This document shows positions 37,638 to 48,023 of a DNA stretch of 64,000 nt, in pieces; the stretch's first letter is position 1; every line of letters begins with the position of its first letter. The DNA is from Sinomonas atrocyanea. Its GTDB lineage: Bacteria; Actinomycetota; Actinomycetes; Actinomycetales; Micrococcaceae. The notes under the pieces were generated by a model. It had not been told where the DNA came from. It saw only the letters and a list, made by a program, of their open reading frames with translations, and made no database searches. The stretch lies in contig NZ_JAUSRH010000010.1 of the NCBI RefSeq assembly GCF_030811715.1, forward strand, positions 1 to 64,000, read 5' to 3'. The position numbers were made by a program, and so were the translations under genes.

Positions 37638-37711
37638 CGCGGGGTGGAGCAGTTCGGTAGCTCGCTGGGCTCATAACCCAGAGGTCGTAGGTTCAAATCC
37701 TGCCCCCGCAA
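37638..37711 (+). tRNA. initiator tRNA-fMet (CAT)
   Basis: The 74-base gene folds as a cloverleaf. The acceptor starts CGCGGGG and pairs with CCCCGC, leaving C1 opposite A72, the mismatch of initiator tRNAs. The anticodon stem CTGGG/CCCAG carries three G-C pairs next to the CAT loop, also an initiator mark. TTCAAAT forms the T loop. The CCA end is not encoded. It has its own promoter and terminator, so it is probably transcribed alone. Confidence 0.97.
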
Positions 37712-37717
37712 CTGACG

Positions 37718-37755
37718 AAGTGAGGCCCCGGACCATCAGGTCCGGGGCCTCACTT
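37718..37755. terminator. strong hairpin terminator after tRNA
   Basis: A perfect 17-bp stem (AAGTGAGGCCCCGGACC) with loop ATCA. It ends the tRNA transcript and can also stop the convergent pspA transcript. Confidence 0.82.
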
Positions 37756-37796
37756 CATGTCCGCGGTGCCGGCAGCCCGGCACCGCGCCGAACGCA

Positions 37797-38588
37797 TCAG
37801 AGCTTGTCGAGGTCGGATTCCTCGACCGCGGGCGCAGCGGCGGCCTGGCCCGCCCCAGTGCCCAGTGCTGTGGGGGAGGCGCCCTGCTTGAGGGCGGCGA
37901 GGCGTGCTTCGATCTCCGTCTGCTCGCCCAGGTCCTCGAGCTGGTTGAACTGGGCGTCGAGGCTCGAGGCGGCGAGCTCCTGCTGGCCGCGTACCCTCGC
38001 CTCCTCCCGCCGGACCTTCTCCTCGAAGCGTGCGACCTCGCTCGTCGGGTCCATGATGTCGATGCTCTTGAGCGCATCGCTCACCTGGGTCTGGGCCTGC
38101 GCGGTCTTGGCCCTGGCCACGAGCTCGTTGCGCTTGGCCGTGAGCTCGTTGAGCTTGCCCTTCATCTGGTCGAGCCCGGTCTTGAGGCGCTCGACCACCT
38201 CGTTCTGGGTGGCGATCGTCGGCTCGGCCGCCTTCGCCTCGTTCTCCGAGGACATCTGGCGCTGGATGGCCACCTTCGCGAGGTTGTCGAACTTCTGCGC
38301 GTCGGCAGCGTTCCCGGCGGCGCGGAATTCGTCCGCCTTGCGGGAGGCCGCGAGGGCCTTGTTGCCCCAGTCCTGAGCCGCCTTGACGTCCTCGGCGTGG
38401 TCGTCCTCGAGCATCCGGAGGTTGCCGATGGTCTGGGCGATCGCCGCCTCAGCCTCGGCGATGTTGTTCGTGTAGTCCCGGACCATCTGGTCCAGCATCT
38501 TCTGCGGGTCCTCCGCCTGGTCCAGCAGCGCGTTGATATTCGCCTTGGCCAGCTGTGCGATGCGCCCGAAGATGGACTGCTTTGCCAT
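37797..38588 (-). CDS. pspA: PspA/IM30 (ESCRT-III-like) membrane-stress protein
   Basis: A 263-residue, almost fully alpha-helical protein. It starts MAKQSIFGRIAQLAKANINA, the amphipathic helix that binds stressed membranes, followed by DPQKMLDQMVRDYTNNIAEA and long coiled coils, as in PspA/IM30/Vipp1. The C-terminus is a flexible Ala-rich tail ending ESDLDKL. GGGAG lies six bases before the ATG. It follows the TPM-domain gene on the same strand by 64 bases, so the two are likely co-transcribed and work on envelope integrity. Confidence 0.92.
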   Translation of the reverse strand: MAKQSIFGRIAQLAKANINALLDQAEDPQKMLDQMVRDYTNNIAEAEAAIAQTIGNLRMLEDDHAEDVKAAQDWGNKALAASRKADEFRAAGNAADAQKFDNLAKVAIQRQMSSENEAKAAEPTIATQNEVVERLKTGLDQMKGKLNELTAKRNELVARAKTAQAQTQVSDALKSIDIMDPTSEVARFEEKVRREEARVRGQQELAASSLDAQFNQLEDLGEQTEIEARLAALKQGASPTALGTGAGQAAAAPAVEESDLDKL

Positions 38589-38652
38589 GGTGCTCCCTTT
38601 CGTTCCGTTGAAGGTCACTGGTGGAAAGCATCTGCGTTTCCCCCGGTGCGGC

Positions 38653-40677
38653 CTAGAAGCTGCCGCCGTCGCCGCCGAAGTCGCCTCCGCCGCCGAATCC
38701 TCCGCCCCCGCCGCCCCAGCCGCCGCCGAAGCCACCGCCGCCCCAGCCGCCGCCGTCATGGTGGCCTCCGCGCAGGATCGAGTCGATGATGATGCCGCCG
38801 AGCACCGCGCCGCCGAGGCCGCCGCCACCGAACATTCCGCCGCGGCCGGGGCCGCCGCCCCAGCCGGCGAACTGGTCGACGTCCTGCTCGGCGATCTGTG
38901 CCGCCTGCGCCGCCAGCAGGTTGGCCTGCTGGGCATACGCGAGGGCGCTCGCGGGGTCACCGGCAGCGATCGAGAGGGCGTAGTCGAGATTGCGCTGTGC
39001 CTCGGCGAGCCGAGTCCTGGCCTGCGTGCCGACTCCGCCGCGCCGCGCCGCGATGTAGTCGCCCGCGGCACTGATCTGCGCCTGCGCGGACTGGATCGCC
39101 TGTTGGAGCGCAGCGGCGGCCCGCTGCGCCTGCTGCTGGCGGTCGCGGACCCCCGTGAGCGCTGCGTCCAGCTGCGTGTGGGCGGACTCTACGCGCTGCA
39201 GGAGGGCGATCGGGTCGGGCTTCTCCGCAGCGCGCTCGCGCTCGGCGGTACCGAGTGCTGCCTCGACGGCCGCGATCGGGCCCGCGAGTTCGGGGTGCTG
39301 TCCCTCTCCCGTCAAGGCTCGGGCCTGGGCCAGGTCGCTCCGGGTGTCCGCGAGCGCGGCGTCGACCTTGGAACGGGCGTCATCGAGCGCCGAGGCCGCC
39401 TTGCCGATCGCCTCGAGCAGGACCCGGGCCTGATGGAGGGCCTCCTCCGCCGCCCGGACGGCAATGGCCGCCGGGCTCGTCTGCGACTGGCCGAGCTTCT
39501 CCCGCGCCGTCGCGGACGCGTTCTCGACGAATGCGAGGCGCTCCTGGGCCTGCGTGACGTTGTCGGACACATGCTTGACCGCGGACTCCGCGTAGGCGGC
39601 CTGCAGGCGCGCGAGGGTCTCCTTCTGCTCGGCGAGGCGGGACTCGGCCTCGGCGGCGCCCCTGGCCACCTCGGCGAGGGCTGCCGGGGCGTTCCGCTCA
39701 AGCTCGCGGAGGGCGTCGAAGTCCGCCTTCTGCTCTGCGAGCGAGGCGATGGCGGCCTCGGAGCGGTGGATGATGTCGCCGAGCCACTGCCGCTGCTGTG
39801 CCTCGGTGTCGGGGACATGGTCGTCGAGCTGCTGCTGGAGCTTGAAGGACTCCGCCAGGTGGGCCTTGGCCTCGGCGAGGGCCCTGGTGAAGTTGCCCAC
39901 GGCGTCCGAGCCGTAGGAGGCCTCGGCGAAGCCGAGCTCCTGCTCGCTCGAGCGGACTGCATCGTCGGCGCGGACCAGGAGGCCGGCCGCCCGCGTGCCG
40001 AGCTCGTCCACGCTCAGCGACGCGAGGGGGTCCGGCTCGCCCTGGGCAGGCCCCGCCTGGCCCTGTGGCTGGCTCCACGCGCCCTTGCGCCTGCGGGAGA
40101 TGAAGTACGCCGCACCGGCCCCGACGAGTACCACCCCGCCGCCCACGAGCCATGGCGTCGCCCCCGAACCCGAGGAGACGTTCCCACTGCCTCCGGCGGC
40201 AGCGTCGCCCGTGGCCTTCGCGGTATCGATGGCTGCCTGGGCGTAGTCCTTCTTGCCGCCGGCCAGATTCGGGGTGACGGCGTTCTGGGCGATGGTCGAG
40301 ATTTTGGGGTATATGGCGGCGTTCTGGGTGTTCGCCACCAGCTGGTACTGGCCGGACGTTGCGATGGCGAGGAGCACGTCGGAGCCGCCCATGCCGGTGT
40401 TCTTCGCCACAGCCTGGGCCCAGGCCGTCCGGTCGCTTGGGTTCGTGAAGGAGTCCACGATGACCACGTAGAGGTTCACACGGTGCTGGGAGAGGAGATC
40501 GGAGATAGCCTTCTGCACCTCGTCCTTCCGCGAGCCGAGCGCGCCCTGCGGATCCACGATGTTCGTCCCGGACGGAATCGTCACCGGGTCGGCGGACCAT
40601 GCGGGCGCCACGGCCGGCACGAGCAGGAGGATCGCCGCCGCGAGGCCAGCAAGGAGGGTCTTCGCCGTCGAGCACAT
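38653..40677 (-). CDS. TPM-domain coiled-coil membrane protein
   Basis: A 674-residue exported protein. It has a signal peptide (LLAGLAAAILLLVPAVAPAWS), a TPM domain (about 35-165, including NLYVVIVDSFTNPSDRTAWA and DVLLAIATSGQYQLVAN), a transmembrane helix (WLVGGGVVLVGAGAAYFI) followed by basic RRRKG, then about 350 residues of coiled coil in the cytoplasm and a C-terminal Gly-rich tail with GGGWGGGG-type repeats. The TPM domain thus faces outside and the coiled coil faces PspA inside. It is likely a partner of pspA, its downstream neighbour; the exact role is unknown. Confidence 0.85.
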   Translation of the reverse strand: MCSTAKTLLAGLAAAILLLVPAVAPAWSADPVTIPSGTNIVDPQGALGSRKDEVQKAISDLLSQHRVNLYVVIVDSFTNPSDRTAWAQAVAKNTGMGGSDVLLAIATSGQYQLVANTQNAAIYPKISTIAQNAVTPNLAGGKKDYAQAAIDTAKATGDAAAGGSGNVSSGSGATPWLVGGGVVLVGAGAAYFISRRRKGAWSQPQGQAGPAQGEPDPLASLSVDELGTRAAGLLVRADDAVRSSEQELGFAEASYGSDAVGNFTRALAEAKAHLAESFKLQQQLDDHVPDTEAQQRQWLGDIIHRSEAAIASLAEQKADFDALRELERNAPAALAEVARGAAEAESRLAEQKETLARLQAAYAESAVKHVSDNVTQAQERLAFVENASATAREKLGQSQTSPAAIAVRAAEEALHQARVLLEAIGKAASALDDARSKVDAALADTRSDLAQARALTGEGQHPELAGPIAAVEAALGTAERERAAEKPDPIALLQRVESAHTQLDAALTGVRDRQQQAQRAAAALQQAIQSAQAQISAAGDYIAARRGGVGTQARTRLAEAQRNLDYALSIAAGDPASALAYAQQANLLAAQAAQIAEQDVDQFAGWGGGPGRGGMFGGGGLGGAVLGGIIIDSILRGGHHDGGGWGGGGFGGGWGGGGGGFGGGGDFGGDGGSF

Positions 40678-40770
40678 GCGCTAATCCTTCGCCTCGTTCG
40701 GGGGCATGGGCCCCGGTCCGCGCAGCCCCCACAGCGCATCAGGCCGTCGGCGGCTGTCTCACGTACCTCG

Positions 40771-40776
40771 ATTCTA
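40771..40776 (-). promoter_or_regulatory. -10 box for the TPM-pspA operon
   Basis: TAGAAT on the minus strand, giving a leader of roughly 85-90 bases before the ATG at 40677. That leader contains GAAGGA as a ribosome binding site. Confidence 0.4.
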
Positions 40777-40894
40777 GGGGCGGCCGGAGGAGCCCGCACG
40801 GCGGGGCTCTGCGCCCGGAGTGAAACAGGAGCGCTTTCGGCAGACTCCCAGCAAGCTTCCAGAGAACAGAAGCGTCCGGCACAGCTTGGGGGAC

Positions 40895-40900
40895 CATAGT
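40895..40900 (+). promoter_or_regulatory. -10 box of the HtrA-type gene
   Basis: CATAGT lies about 30 bases before the ATG, leaving a short leader that holds GGAAAGG. No clear -35 is visible. Confidence 0.35.
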
Positions 40901-40930
40901 GGTAAGGAGTTCAGGGAAAGGACATCAGTG

Positions 40931-42619
<1,689 letters not shown>

Positions 42620-42654
42620 CCCCCTCGTCCCCAGCGTTCCTTCCCGAACCCCGC

Positions 42655-42695
42655 ACGATGGCGCGCCCCGGCACTGAGCCGGGGCGCGCCGTCGT
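42655..42695 (+). terminator. hairpin terminator after HtrA-type gene
   Basis: An 18-bp stem (ACGATGGCGCGCCCCGGC) with one G-T wobble and an ACTGA loop, 35 bases after the stop. Confidence 0.75.
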
Positions 42696-42903
42696 CCGTC
42701 GAGGGCGTCCTCCGCCCCGCGGGAGCCGCAGAGGGACACAGACCCGGGCGGGGGCAGCGCATTCGTCGGCGCGTGTGGTTAGCTAGGGCGTGCCCGGCAT
42801 GCACGCCGCGCGCGGCGCAGTCGCGCCCGCGGGCGATCCGGGCGCACCTGCCGCGGACGGTCCCCGCCCGTGGCACGTACGCGAGCATGGAAGGCCTTGG
42901 ACC

Positions 42904-43704
42904 GTGGGAGACACCCTCAAGATCGTCGTGCTGGTCAAGCACGTCCCTGATGCGCAATTCGACCGTCACATCGGCCCTGAGCGCACCCTCGACCGCTCCG
43001 AGAGCATCCTCTCCGAGCTGGACGAGTACGCCCTCGAGGCCGCGCTGCAGCTCACGGACGCACGCGGCGGCGACAAGGGCGGCAACGAGGTCATCGCGCT
43101 GACCATGGGCGGCCCCGACGCCGCCAACGCGCTCAAGAAGGCCCTGCAGATCGGCGCGAGCTCGGGCGTGCACCTCAGCGACGAGGCGCTCGCCGGATCG
43201 GACGCGTGGGCCACCTCGCTCGCCCTCGCCGCCGCGATCCGCACGCTCGGCGACGTGGACCTCGTCATCACCGGGATGGCCTCGACCGACGGCGAGACCT
43301 CCCTCGTGCCCGCCCAGCTCGCCGAGCACCTCGGCCTGCCCCAGCTGACTTTCGCGTCCTCGCTCGAGGTTTCGGGCAGCACTGTGACGATCCAGCGCGA
43401 CGGCGACGGCGTGACCGAGACCGTCGAGGCCGGGCTCCCCGCCCTCGTGTCCGTGACCGATCAGGCCAACGAGCCGCGCTACCCCAACTTCAAGGGCATC
43501 CTCGCGGCCAAGAAGAAGAAGATCGCCACGCTCTCGCTCGCCGAGGTCGGGCTCGACGCCGGCCAGGTCGGCACCGCTGGCTCCCTCACCGCCGTCGAGT
43601 CGGCGCAGCCCCGGCCGCCCCGCGCCGCCGGCACGATCATCACCGACGAGGGCGACGCGGGCGTCAAGCTCGTCGACTTCCTGGCCGCGCAGAAGCTCAT
43701 CTGA
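42904..43704 (+). CDS. etfB: electron transfer flavoprotein beta subunit
   Basis: A 266-residue EtfB. Together with EtfA it carries electrons from acyl-CoA and related dehydrogenases to the quinone pool. The N-terminus LKIVVLVKHVPDAQFDRHIG, the segment LVITGMASTDGETSLVPAQLAEHLG and SVTDQANEPRYPNFKGI are diagnostic. I use GTG at 42904 because homology begins there and GGAAGG lies eight bases upstream; upstream codons are not conserved-looking. etfA follows after 11 bases. Confidence 0.95.
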   Translation: MGDTLKIVVLVKHVPDAQFDRHIGPERTLDRSESILSELDEYALEAALQLTDARGGDKGGNEVIALTMGGPDAANALKKALQIGASSGVHLSDEALAGSDAWATSLALAAAIRTLGDVDLVITGMASTDGETSLVPAQLAEHLGLPQLTFASSLEVSGSTVTIQRDGDGVTETVEAGLPALVSVTDQANEPRYPNFKGILAAKKKKIATLSLAEVGLDAGQVGTAGSLTAVESAQPRPPRAAGTIITDEGDAGVKLVDFLAAQKLI

Positions 43705-43715
43705 GGGAGAAGGCA

Positions 43716-44693
43716 ATGACTGAAGCGAATGTCCTGGTGGTCCTCGACGGCATCGGGGAGTCCCTGAAGAAGTCCCAGCTCGAACTCCTCGCCGCGGGGC
43801 GCCTCCTCGGCACGGTGTCCGTGGCCGCGACCGCGCCCGTCGGGGAGGCCCTCGCCGCACAGCTGCGCGAGAACGGCGCGGCCGCCGCGTACGTCCCCGA
43901 CGGCGCCGACCTGTCCGAGTACCTCGTGGGGCCCACCGCGGCGTGGCTCGCCGAGGTCGTCTCCGCCTCGGAGGCGCAGGGGCGCCCGGTGCGCACGGTG
44001 CTGCTCGACAATTCGCCGGCCGGCAGGGAGACCGCGGCCCGGCTGGGCGTGCGGCTCGGTGCCGGCGTGATCACCGACGTGGTGGGGCTCGAGCCCGACG
44101 GCACGGCCCACAAGTCGGTCCTCGCGGGCTCCTACGAGGACCGCGCACGGGCCACGAGCCCCGTCTCCATCCTGACGCTCAAGGCGAACCTCGACCTCGG
44201 GGCCCCCGGCACGCCGGCACCGGGCGCTGCCACGGTCATCCCGGTGGCCGTCCCCGCGGACGCGCTCGCACGCGCCGGGCGCATCACGGGCCGGGCCACG
44301 AAGGCCAGCTCCGGGCGCCCGGACCTCACCGAGGCACGCGTCGTCGTGGCCGGCGGCCGAGGGACCGACGGCGACTTCGGCCCGGTCGAGGAGCTTGCCG
44401 ATGCACTCGGCGGCGCGGTCGGCGCCTCCCGTGCCGCCGCCGACGCCGGCTGGGTCAGCCACGACCTCCAGGTCGGCCAGACCGGCAAGACCGTGTCGCC
44501 GCAGCTCTACATCTCCGCCGGCATCTCCGGGGCCGTGCAGCAGAAGGCGGGCATGCAGACCGCCAAGGTCATCGTCGCCGTCAACTCCGACCCCGAGTCG
44601 CCCGTCTTCGAGATCGCCGACTTCGGCGTCGTGGGCGACCTGTTCGAGGTGCTGCCGCAGGCGACCGCAGAGATCAAGAGGCGCCGCGGCTGA
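43716..44693 (+). CDS. etfA: electron transfer flavoprotein alpha subunit
   Basis: A 325-residue EtfA that binds FAD. The C-terminal FAD domain is clear: VVAGGRGTDGDFGPVEELAD, then VSHDLQVGQTGKTVSPQLYI and SGAVQQKAGMQTAKVIVAVN. The N-terminal half pairs with EtfB. The ATG has GAGGGAGAAGG upstream. Its stop overlaps the ATG of the PIG-L gene (TGATG), so a three-gene operon is likely. Confidence 0.95.
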   Translation: MTEANVLVVLDGIGESLKKSQLELLAAGRLLGTVSVAATAPVGEALAAQLRENGAAAAYVPDGADLSEYLVGPTAAWLAEVVSASEAQGRPVRTVLLDNSPAGRETAARLGVRLGAGVITDVVGLEPDGTAHKSVLAGSYEDRARATSPVSILTLKANLDLGAPGTPAPGAATVIPVAVPADALARAGRITGRATKASSGRPDLTEARVVVAGGRGTDGDFGPVEELADALGGAVGASRAAADAGWVSHDLQVGQTGKTVSPQLYISAGISGAVQQKAGMQTAKVIVAVNSDPESPVFEIADFGVVGDLFEVLPQATAEIKRRRG

Positions 44694-45496
44694 TGGCCCC
44701 TGCCGAGCACACCGGCGCCTCGCGGGGCGCCTCGGGGGCAGCAGGCCCGTTCGACCCGGAGCGCCACCGGGTGCGCCGCGTCGTCGCCTTCGGCGCCCAC
44801 CCGGACGACCTCGACTTCGGCGTCTCGGGCACCGTCGCGGCCTGGGCCGCGGCCGGGGTCGAGGTGCACTACTGCATCATGACCGACGGCGACGCCGGCG
44901 GCTTCGAGCCCGAGCACCGCGCGGGCATCGTGGCGATGCGCCACGAGGAGCAGCGCGGCGCGGCCGCCCTCGTCGGCGTCGCCGACGTGCACTTCCTCGG
45001 CTACCGGGACGGCTACCTGGAGCCGAACCACGAGGTGATGCGCGACGTGGTCGAGCTCGTGCGGCGGGTGCGCCCCGACGTCGTGCTCGCGATGCACCCC
45101 GAACGGAACTGGGACCGCATCCAGAAGTCCCACCCCGACCACCTCGCGTGCGGCGAGGCGGTCACCCGGGCGGTGTACCCGGCGCTCGAGAACCCGTATG
45201 CGTACCCCGAGCTCGCCGAGGCCGGACTGGACGCCTACCGGCTCCCGTGGCTGTGGCTGTACGCGGGGCCCAAGGAGCGCACCAACCACTACACGGACGT
45301 GAGCGGCTTCGTCGACACGAAGATCGCCGCGCTCCAGATCCACATCAGCCAGCATCCCGATGTTGCGGCGATGGAGGAGTCGGTGCGCTCGCGCATGGGC
45401 GCGTCGGCGCTCGAGGCTGGGCTCGCCCCGGGCGCGTCCGCCGAGGAGTTCCACGTGGTCTCGGTCAACAACCCGGAGACGATCGCGGGCTTCTGA
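44693..45496 (+). CDS. PIG-L family deacetylase
   Basis: A 267-residue zinc-dependent N-acetylglucosaminyl deacetylase-like protein. The zinc site is formed by AHPDD (H36, D39) and a later HPDH near residue 144. The segments MTDGDAGG and VHFLGYRDGYLEPN are typical. Relatives in Actinobacteria include MshB and Mca of mycothiol metabolism and undefined homologues; sequence does not decide among them. It is coupled to etfA and convergent with trmL, three bases away. Confidence 0.86.
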   Translation: MAPAEHTGASRGASGAAGPFDPERHRVRRVVAFGAHPDDLDFGVSGTVAAWAAAGVEVHYCIMTDGDAGGFEPEHRAGIVAMRHEEQRGAAALVGVADVHFLGYRDGYLEPNHEVMRDVVELVRRVRPDVVLAMHPERNWDRIQKSHPDHLACGEAVTRAVYPALENPYAYPELAEAGLDAYRLPWLWLYAGPKERTNHYTDVSGFVDTKIAALQIHISQHPDVAAMEESVRSRMGASALEAGLAPGASAEEFHVVSVNNPETIAGF

Positions 45497-45499
45497 GGC

Positions 45500-45967
45500 T
45501 CAGAGCTGGGCGCCCGCGAACCCGTTCTGCCGCCACGCCTCGTACACGGCGATCGAGGCGGAGTTCGCGAGGTTGAGCGAGCGCCGTGAGGGGAGCATCG
45601 GCAGGCGCACGCGCGCCGTGACCCGTGGGTCGTCGAGGACCTCCTGCGGCAGCCCCACGGATTCGGGGCCGAAGAAGAGCACGTCGCCCGGGGCGTAGGC
45701 CACGTCCGCGAACGGGGTGTCCCCGTGCGAGGTGAACGCGAAGACCCGCGCGGGCAGCAGCGCCGCGAAGGCGTCCTCGAGCGTCCTGTGGACGGTGACG
45801 TGGGCGAGGTCGTGGTAGTCGAGGCCGGCACGGCGCAGGTTCGCGTCCTCGAAGTTGAACCCGAGCGGCTCGACGAGGTGCAGGTGCGAGCCGGTCACGG
45901 CGGAGAGCCGGATGGCGTTGCCGGTGTTGCCCGGGATCTCGGGCGTGTAGAAGAGGATGCGGAACAC
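45500..45967 (-). CDS. trmL: tRNA (cytidine/uridine-2'-O-) methyltransferase TrmL
   Basis: A 155-residue SPOUT methyltransferase that modifies position 34 of leucine tRNAs. The knot motifs are PEIPGNTGNAIRLSAVTG, LVEPLGFNF, LFFGPESVGLP and RSLNLANSASIAVYEAWRQ. I chose GTG at 45967: TAGGAT lies seven bases upstream, and E. coli TrmL has the same two-residue distance to the first strand. An ATG at 45976 would destroy that fit and lacks a usable ribosome binding site. Confidence 0.92.
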   Translation of the reverse strand: MFRILFYTPEIPGNTGNAIRLSAVTGSHLHLVEPLGFNFEDANLRRAGLDYHDLAHVTVHRTLEDAFAALLPARVFAFTSHGDTPFADVAYAPGDVLFFGPESVGLPQEVLDDPRVTARVRLPMLPSRRSLNLANSASIAVYEAWRQNGFAGAQL

Positions 45968-45974
45968 GCACTCC

Positions 45975-45980
45975 ATCCTA
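45975..45980 (-). promoter_or_regulatory. -10 box of trmL; decides the start
   Basis: TAGGAT on the minus strand ends seven bases before GTG at 45967 and overlaps the alternative ATG at 45976, which therefore would not be in the transcript. Confidence 0.5.
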
Positions 45981-46043
45981 GGCGCGCCCGGGGCACAGCC
46001 CGGCCCGCGCGCGGCGCGCGCCCGGTCAGTGCAGGCCGGTAGG

Positions 46044-46997
46044 TCAGTGCAGGCCGGTGAGCAGCCGGGCGAGCGCCGGGACGAGGACCACGTTGGGCTG
46101 CGGCCCGGAGGAGAGGAAGAACGTGAGCTCGCGGACGAACTTGGAGGCGTTGAGCGGCTCGACGAGGCCGCCCGCGCCGCGGCGGATGTCGATGACGGGT
46201 TCGTGCGGGTTCTCGTCCGGCGTCTGGACGAGGACATAGCCCTGCACATTCAGCTCGGGGAACACGTCCTGGAAGTCGCGGACCTGCTCGGCGAGCCGCG
46301 GCGGCGCGACGGCCCGGGCGCCGTGGACCAGGTGTGCGCCGTCCCAGGCGTAGTTTCCCCGGGGCACGAGCATCGACTCCACGAGGGCGAGCCGGTAGCC
46401 GGCGAGGACTGCGTGCGCCACATGGGAGGCGTCCCTGGGGGAGCGCAGTCCGTTGAGCAGCCGTGCCGAGGGGATGGTGCCCAGGATGCGGCGCCGGATG
46501 AGCGCGGCCGTGCGCTCCTCGCGCTGGATCCTCGCCTCGGCCCCGAACAGGCCGCGCCGGCGCGGCGCCCCGTGCTCGGGCCGGGCGGCCACCGCTGCCG
46601 GCAGGAGCGGCACGGCGCCCGGTTCGAACGGCGGGACGTAGACGGCGGGCTCGCCGGCCGGGTTGCGCTGGCCCGGCGTCCTCGGGGCGGCCCGGGCGGT
46701 GAAGCCGCCCGCGCGAGGGGCGCCGGGGGCGGCCGACGCCGTGTCGGAACCGGCCGGGGCGCGGCCCGCCTCGCGCTGGGGGGAGGAGGTGAAATAGCTG
46801 CGGTCGTAGGCCGCGCGGGCCCGCGGGTCGGAGAGGACCTCGAAGGCGAGGGTCACCCGGCGGAACTCGATGACGTCGCCGCCGTGGTCGGGGTGGTGCG
46901 CCCGGGCCGCACGGCGGTAGGCGCGCCGGATCTCGGCCTCGCTCGCGGTGACCGGCACGCCGAGCACCTCGTAGTGGGACGGGACGTGCGCGGGCAT
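46044..46997 (-). CDS. DnaJ-domain protein
   Basis: A 317-residue protein with an N-terminal J domain. HYEVLGVPVTASEAEIRRAYR opens it, and HPD at residues 35-37 is the Hsp70-stimulating motif. After a Pro/Ala-rich linker (about 75-150) comes a C-terminal region I do not recognise (LIRRRILGTIPSARLLNGL and later EPVIDIRRGAGG). It has no zinc-finger or CTD of classical DnaJ, so it is probably a specialised co-chaperone. ATG at 46997 has TACGAT six bases upstream. Confidence 0.83.
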   Translation of the reverse strand: MPAHVPSHYEVLGVPVTASEAEIRRAYRRAARAHHPDHGGDVIEFRRVTLAFEVLSDPRARAAYDRSYFTSSPQREAGRAPAGSDTASAAPGAPRAGGFTARAAPRTPGQRNPAGEPAVYVPPFEPGAVPLLPAAVAARPEHGAPRRRGLFGAEARIQREERTAALIRRRILGTIPSARLLNGLRSPRDASHVAHAVLAGYRLALVESMLVPRGNYAWDGAHLVHGARAVAPPRLAEQVRDFQDVFPELNVQGYVLVQTPDENPHEPVIDIRRGAGGLVEPLNASKFVRELTFFLSSGPQPNVVLVPALARLLTGLH

Positions 46998-47003
46998 GGG
47001 TCC

Positions 47004-47009
47004 ATCGTA
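47004..47009 (-). promoter_or_regulatory. -10 box of DnaJ-domain gene
   Basis: TACGAT on the minus strand, spacer GGACCC, then ATG at 46997. It is divergent from the lipid kinase promoter about 50 bases away. Confidence 0.45.
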
Positions 47010-47069
47010 GGGGCGCAGGACGGGCACGCCGTCCCGGCCCGCTCGGGGAGTGCTGCCATAATCCAGCAC

Positions 47070-48023
47070 ATGCCCCTTCCCGAGGACGCCCCCGCGAGGA
47101 TCACCCTCGCCGTGAACCCCGCCGCGCATGCCGGCCTCGGAGACCGGCGCGGCAGCGAGGCGGCGGCGGTCCTGCGCTCGCGCGGCGCGGCCGTGACCGA
47201 GCTGAGGCGGGGGAGCGCCCCGGAGCTCGCGGCCGCCGTCGCGGGGGCGCTGCAGGACTCCGACGCGGTGGTCGCGGTAGGCGGCGACGGCGTCGTCAAC
47301 CTCGTTGCCAACGTCCTCGCGGGCACGGACGTGCCCCTCGGCGTGGTCCCGGCGGGGACCGGGAACGACATCGCTCGCCTGCTGGGCGTCCCGCTGGGCT
47401 CGGTGCCGGGCGCCGTCGAGGTGCTCCTCGCCGCCCTCGAGGCAGGCCCGCGCCGCCTCGACCTCGGGCGCATCGAGTGGGCGGGCGGCCAGCGGCACTA
47501 CGTGGCGGTCGCCTCCGCGGGCTTCGACGCACGGGTCAACGAGCGCGCCAACGCCTGGCGCTGGCCGCGCGGCCGGGCCAAGTACGTCCTCGCCGTGCTG
47601 CGCGAGCTCGCCGCGTTCAAGCCCATCCCGTTCGAGCTCGCCGTGGATGGCGCGGCCCGCAGCCGGCGGGCGATGCTCGTCTCGGTGGCGAACGGGCCCT
47701 CCCTCGGCGGAGGGATGCGGGTGGCGCCTGCGGCCCGGGCGGACGACGGCGTGCTGGACCTCCTCGTGGTCGGTCCCCTGTCCGTCCCCGCCTTCCTCGC
47801 CGTCTTCCCGAGGGTGTTCCGGGGAACGCAGGTGGGGCACCCCGCGGTCGAGCTCAGCACGGTGCGGTCCGTGCGGCTGTGCGCGCCGGGACTGGTGGTC
47901 TACGCGGACGGGGAGCGGGTGGCCTCCGGGGCCGTGGACATCAGCGTGGTTCCCCGGGCGCTGGCTGTCCTCGCGGCCCCGGCGGCGGACCTGGCCGTCA
48001 GGCCCGGCGGGCGAGCCGGCTGA
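47070..48023 (+). CDS. diacylglycerol kinase-family lipid kinase
   Basis: A 317-residue DAGK-catalytic protein (YegS/DgkB/LCB5 type). The nucleotide site is AVGGDGVVNLVANVLAG (GGDG 71-74) and PAGTGNDIARLLG. The C-terminal half has ANGPSLGGGMRVAPAARADDG, conserved in the family. It probably phosphorylates diacylglycerol or a related lipid. CATAAT ends seven bases before the ATG, and GTGCTG/CAGCAC flank that hexamer as a small inverted repeat. Its end overlaps the convergent DoxX gene by 26 bases. Confidence 0.9.
   Translation: MPLPEDAPARITLAVNPAAHAGLGDRRGSEAAAVLRSRGAAVTELRRGSAPELAAAVAGALQDSDAVVAVGGDGVVNLVANVLAGTDVPLGVVPAGTGNDIARLLGVPLGSVPGAVEVLLAALEAGPRRLDLGRIEWAGGQRHYVAVASAGFDARVNERANAWRWPRGRAKYVLAVLRELAAFKPIPFELAVDGAARSRRAMLVSVANGPSLGGGMRVAPAARADDGVLDLLVVGPLSVPAFLAVFPRVFRGTQVGHPAVELSTVRSVRLCAPGLVVYADGERVASGAVDISVVPRALAVLAAPAADLAVRPGGRAG

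Noticed and set aside
35291-37711. 806-codon minus-strand frame opposite UPF0182 and running into the tRNA gene
   Set aside because: Antisense shadow; it overlaps the initiator tRNA and has no promoter, ribosome binding site or domain.
40771-40930. Possible small gene or riboswitch between the TPM and HtrA-type genes
   Set aside because: Only promoter-like hexamers and a ribosome binding site are visible; no conserved RNA fold or coding pattern.
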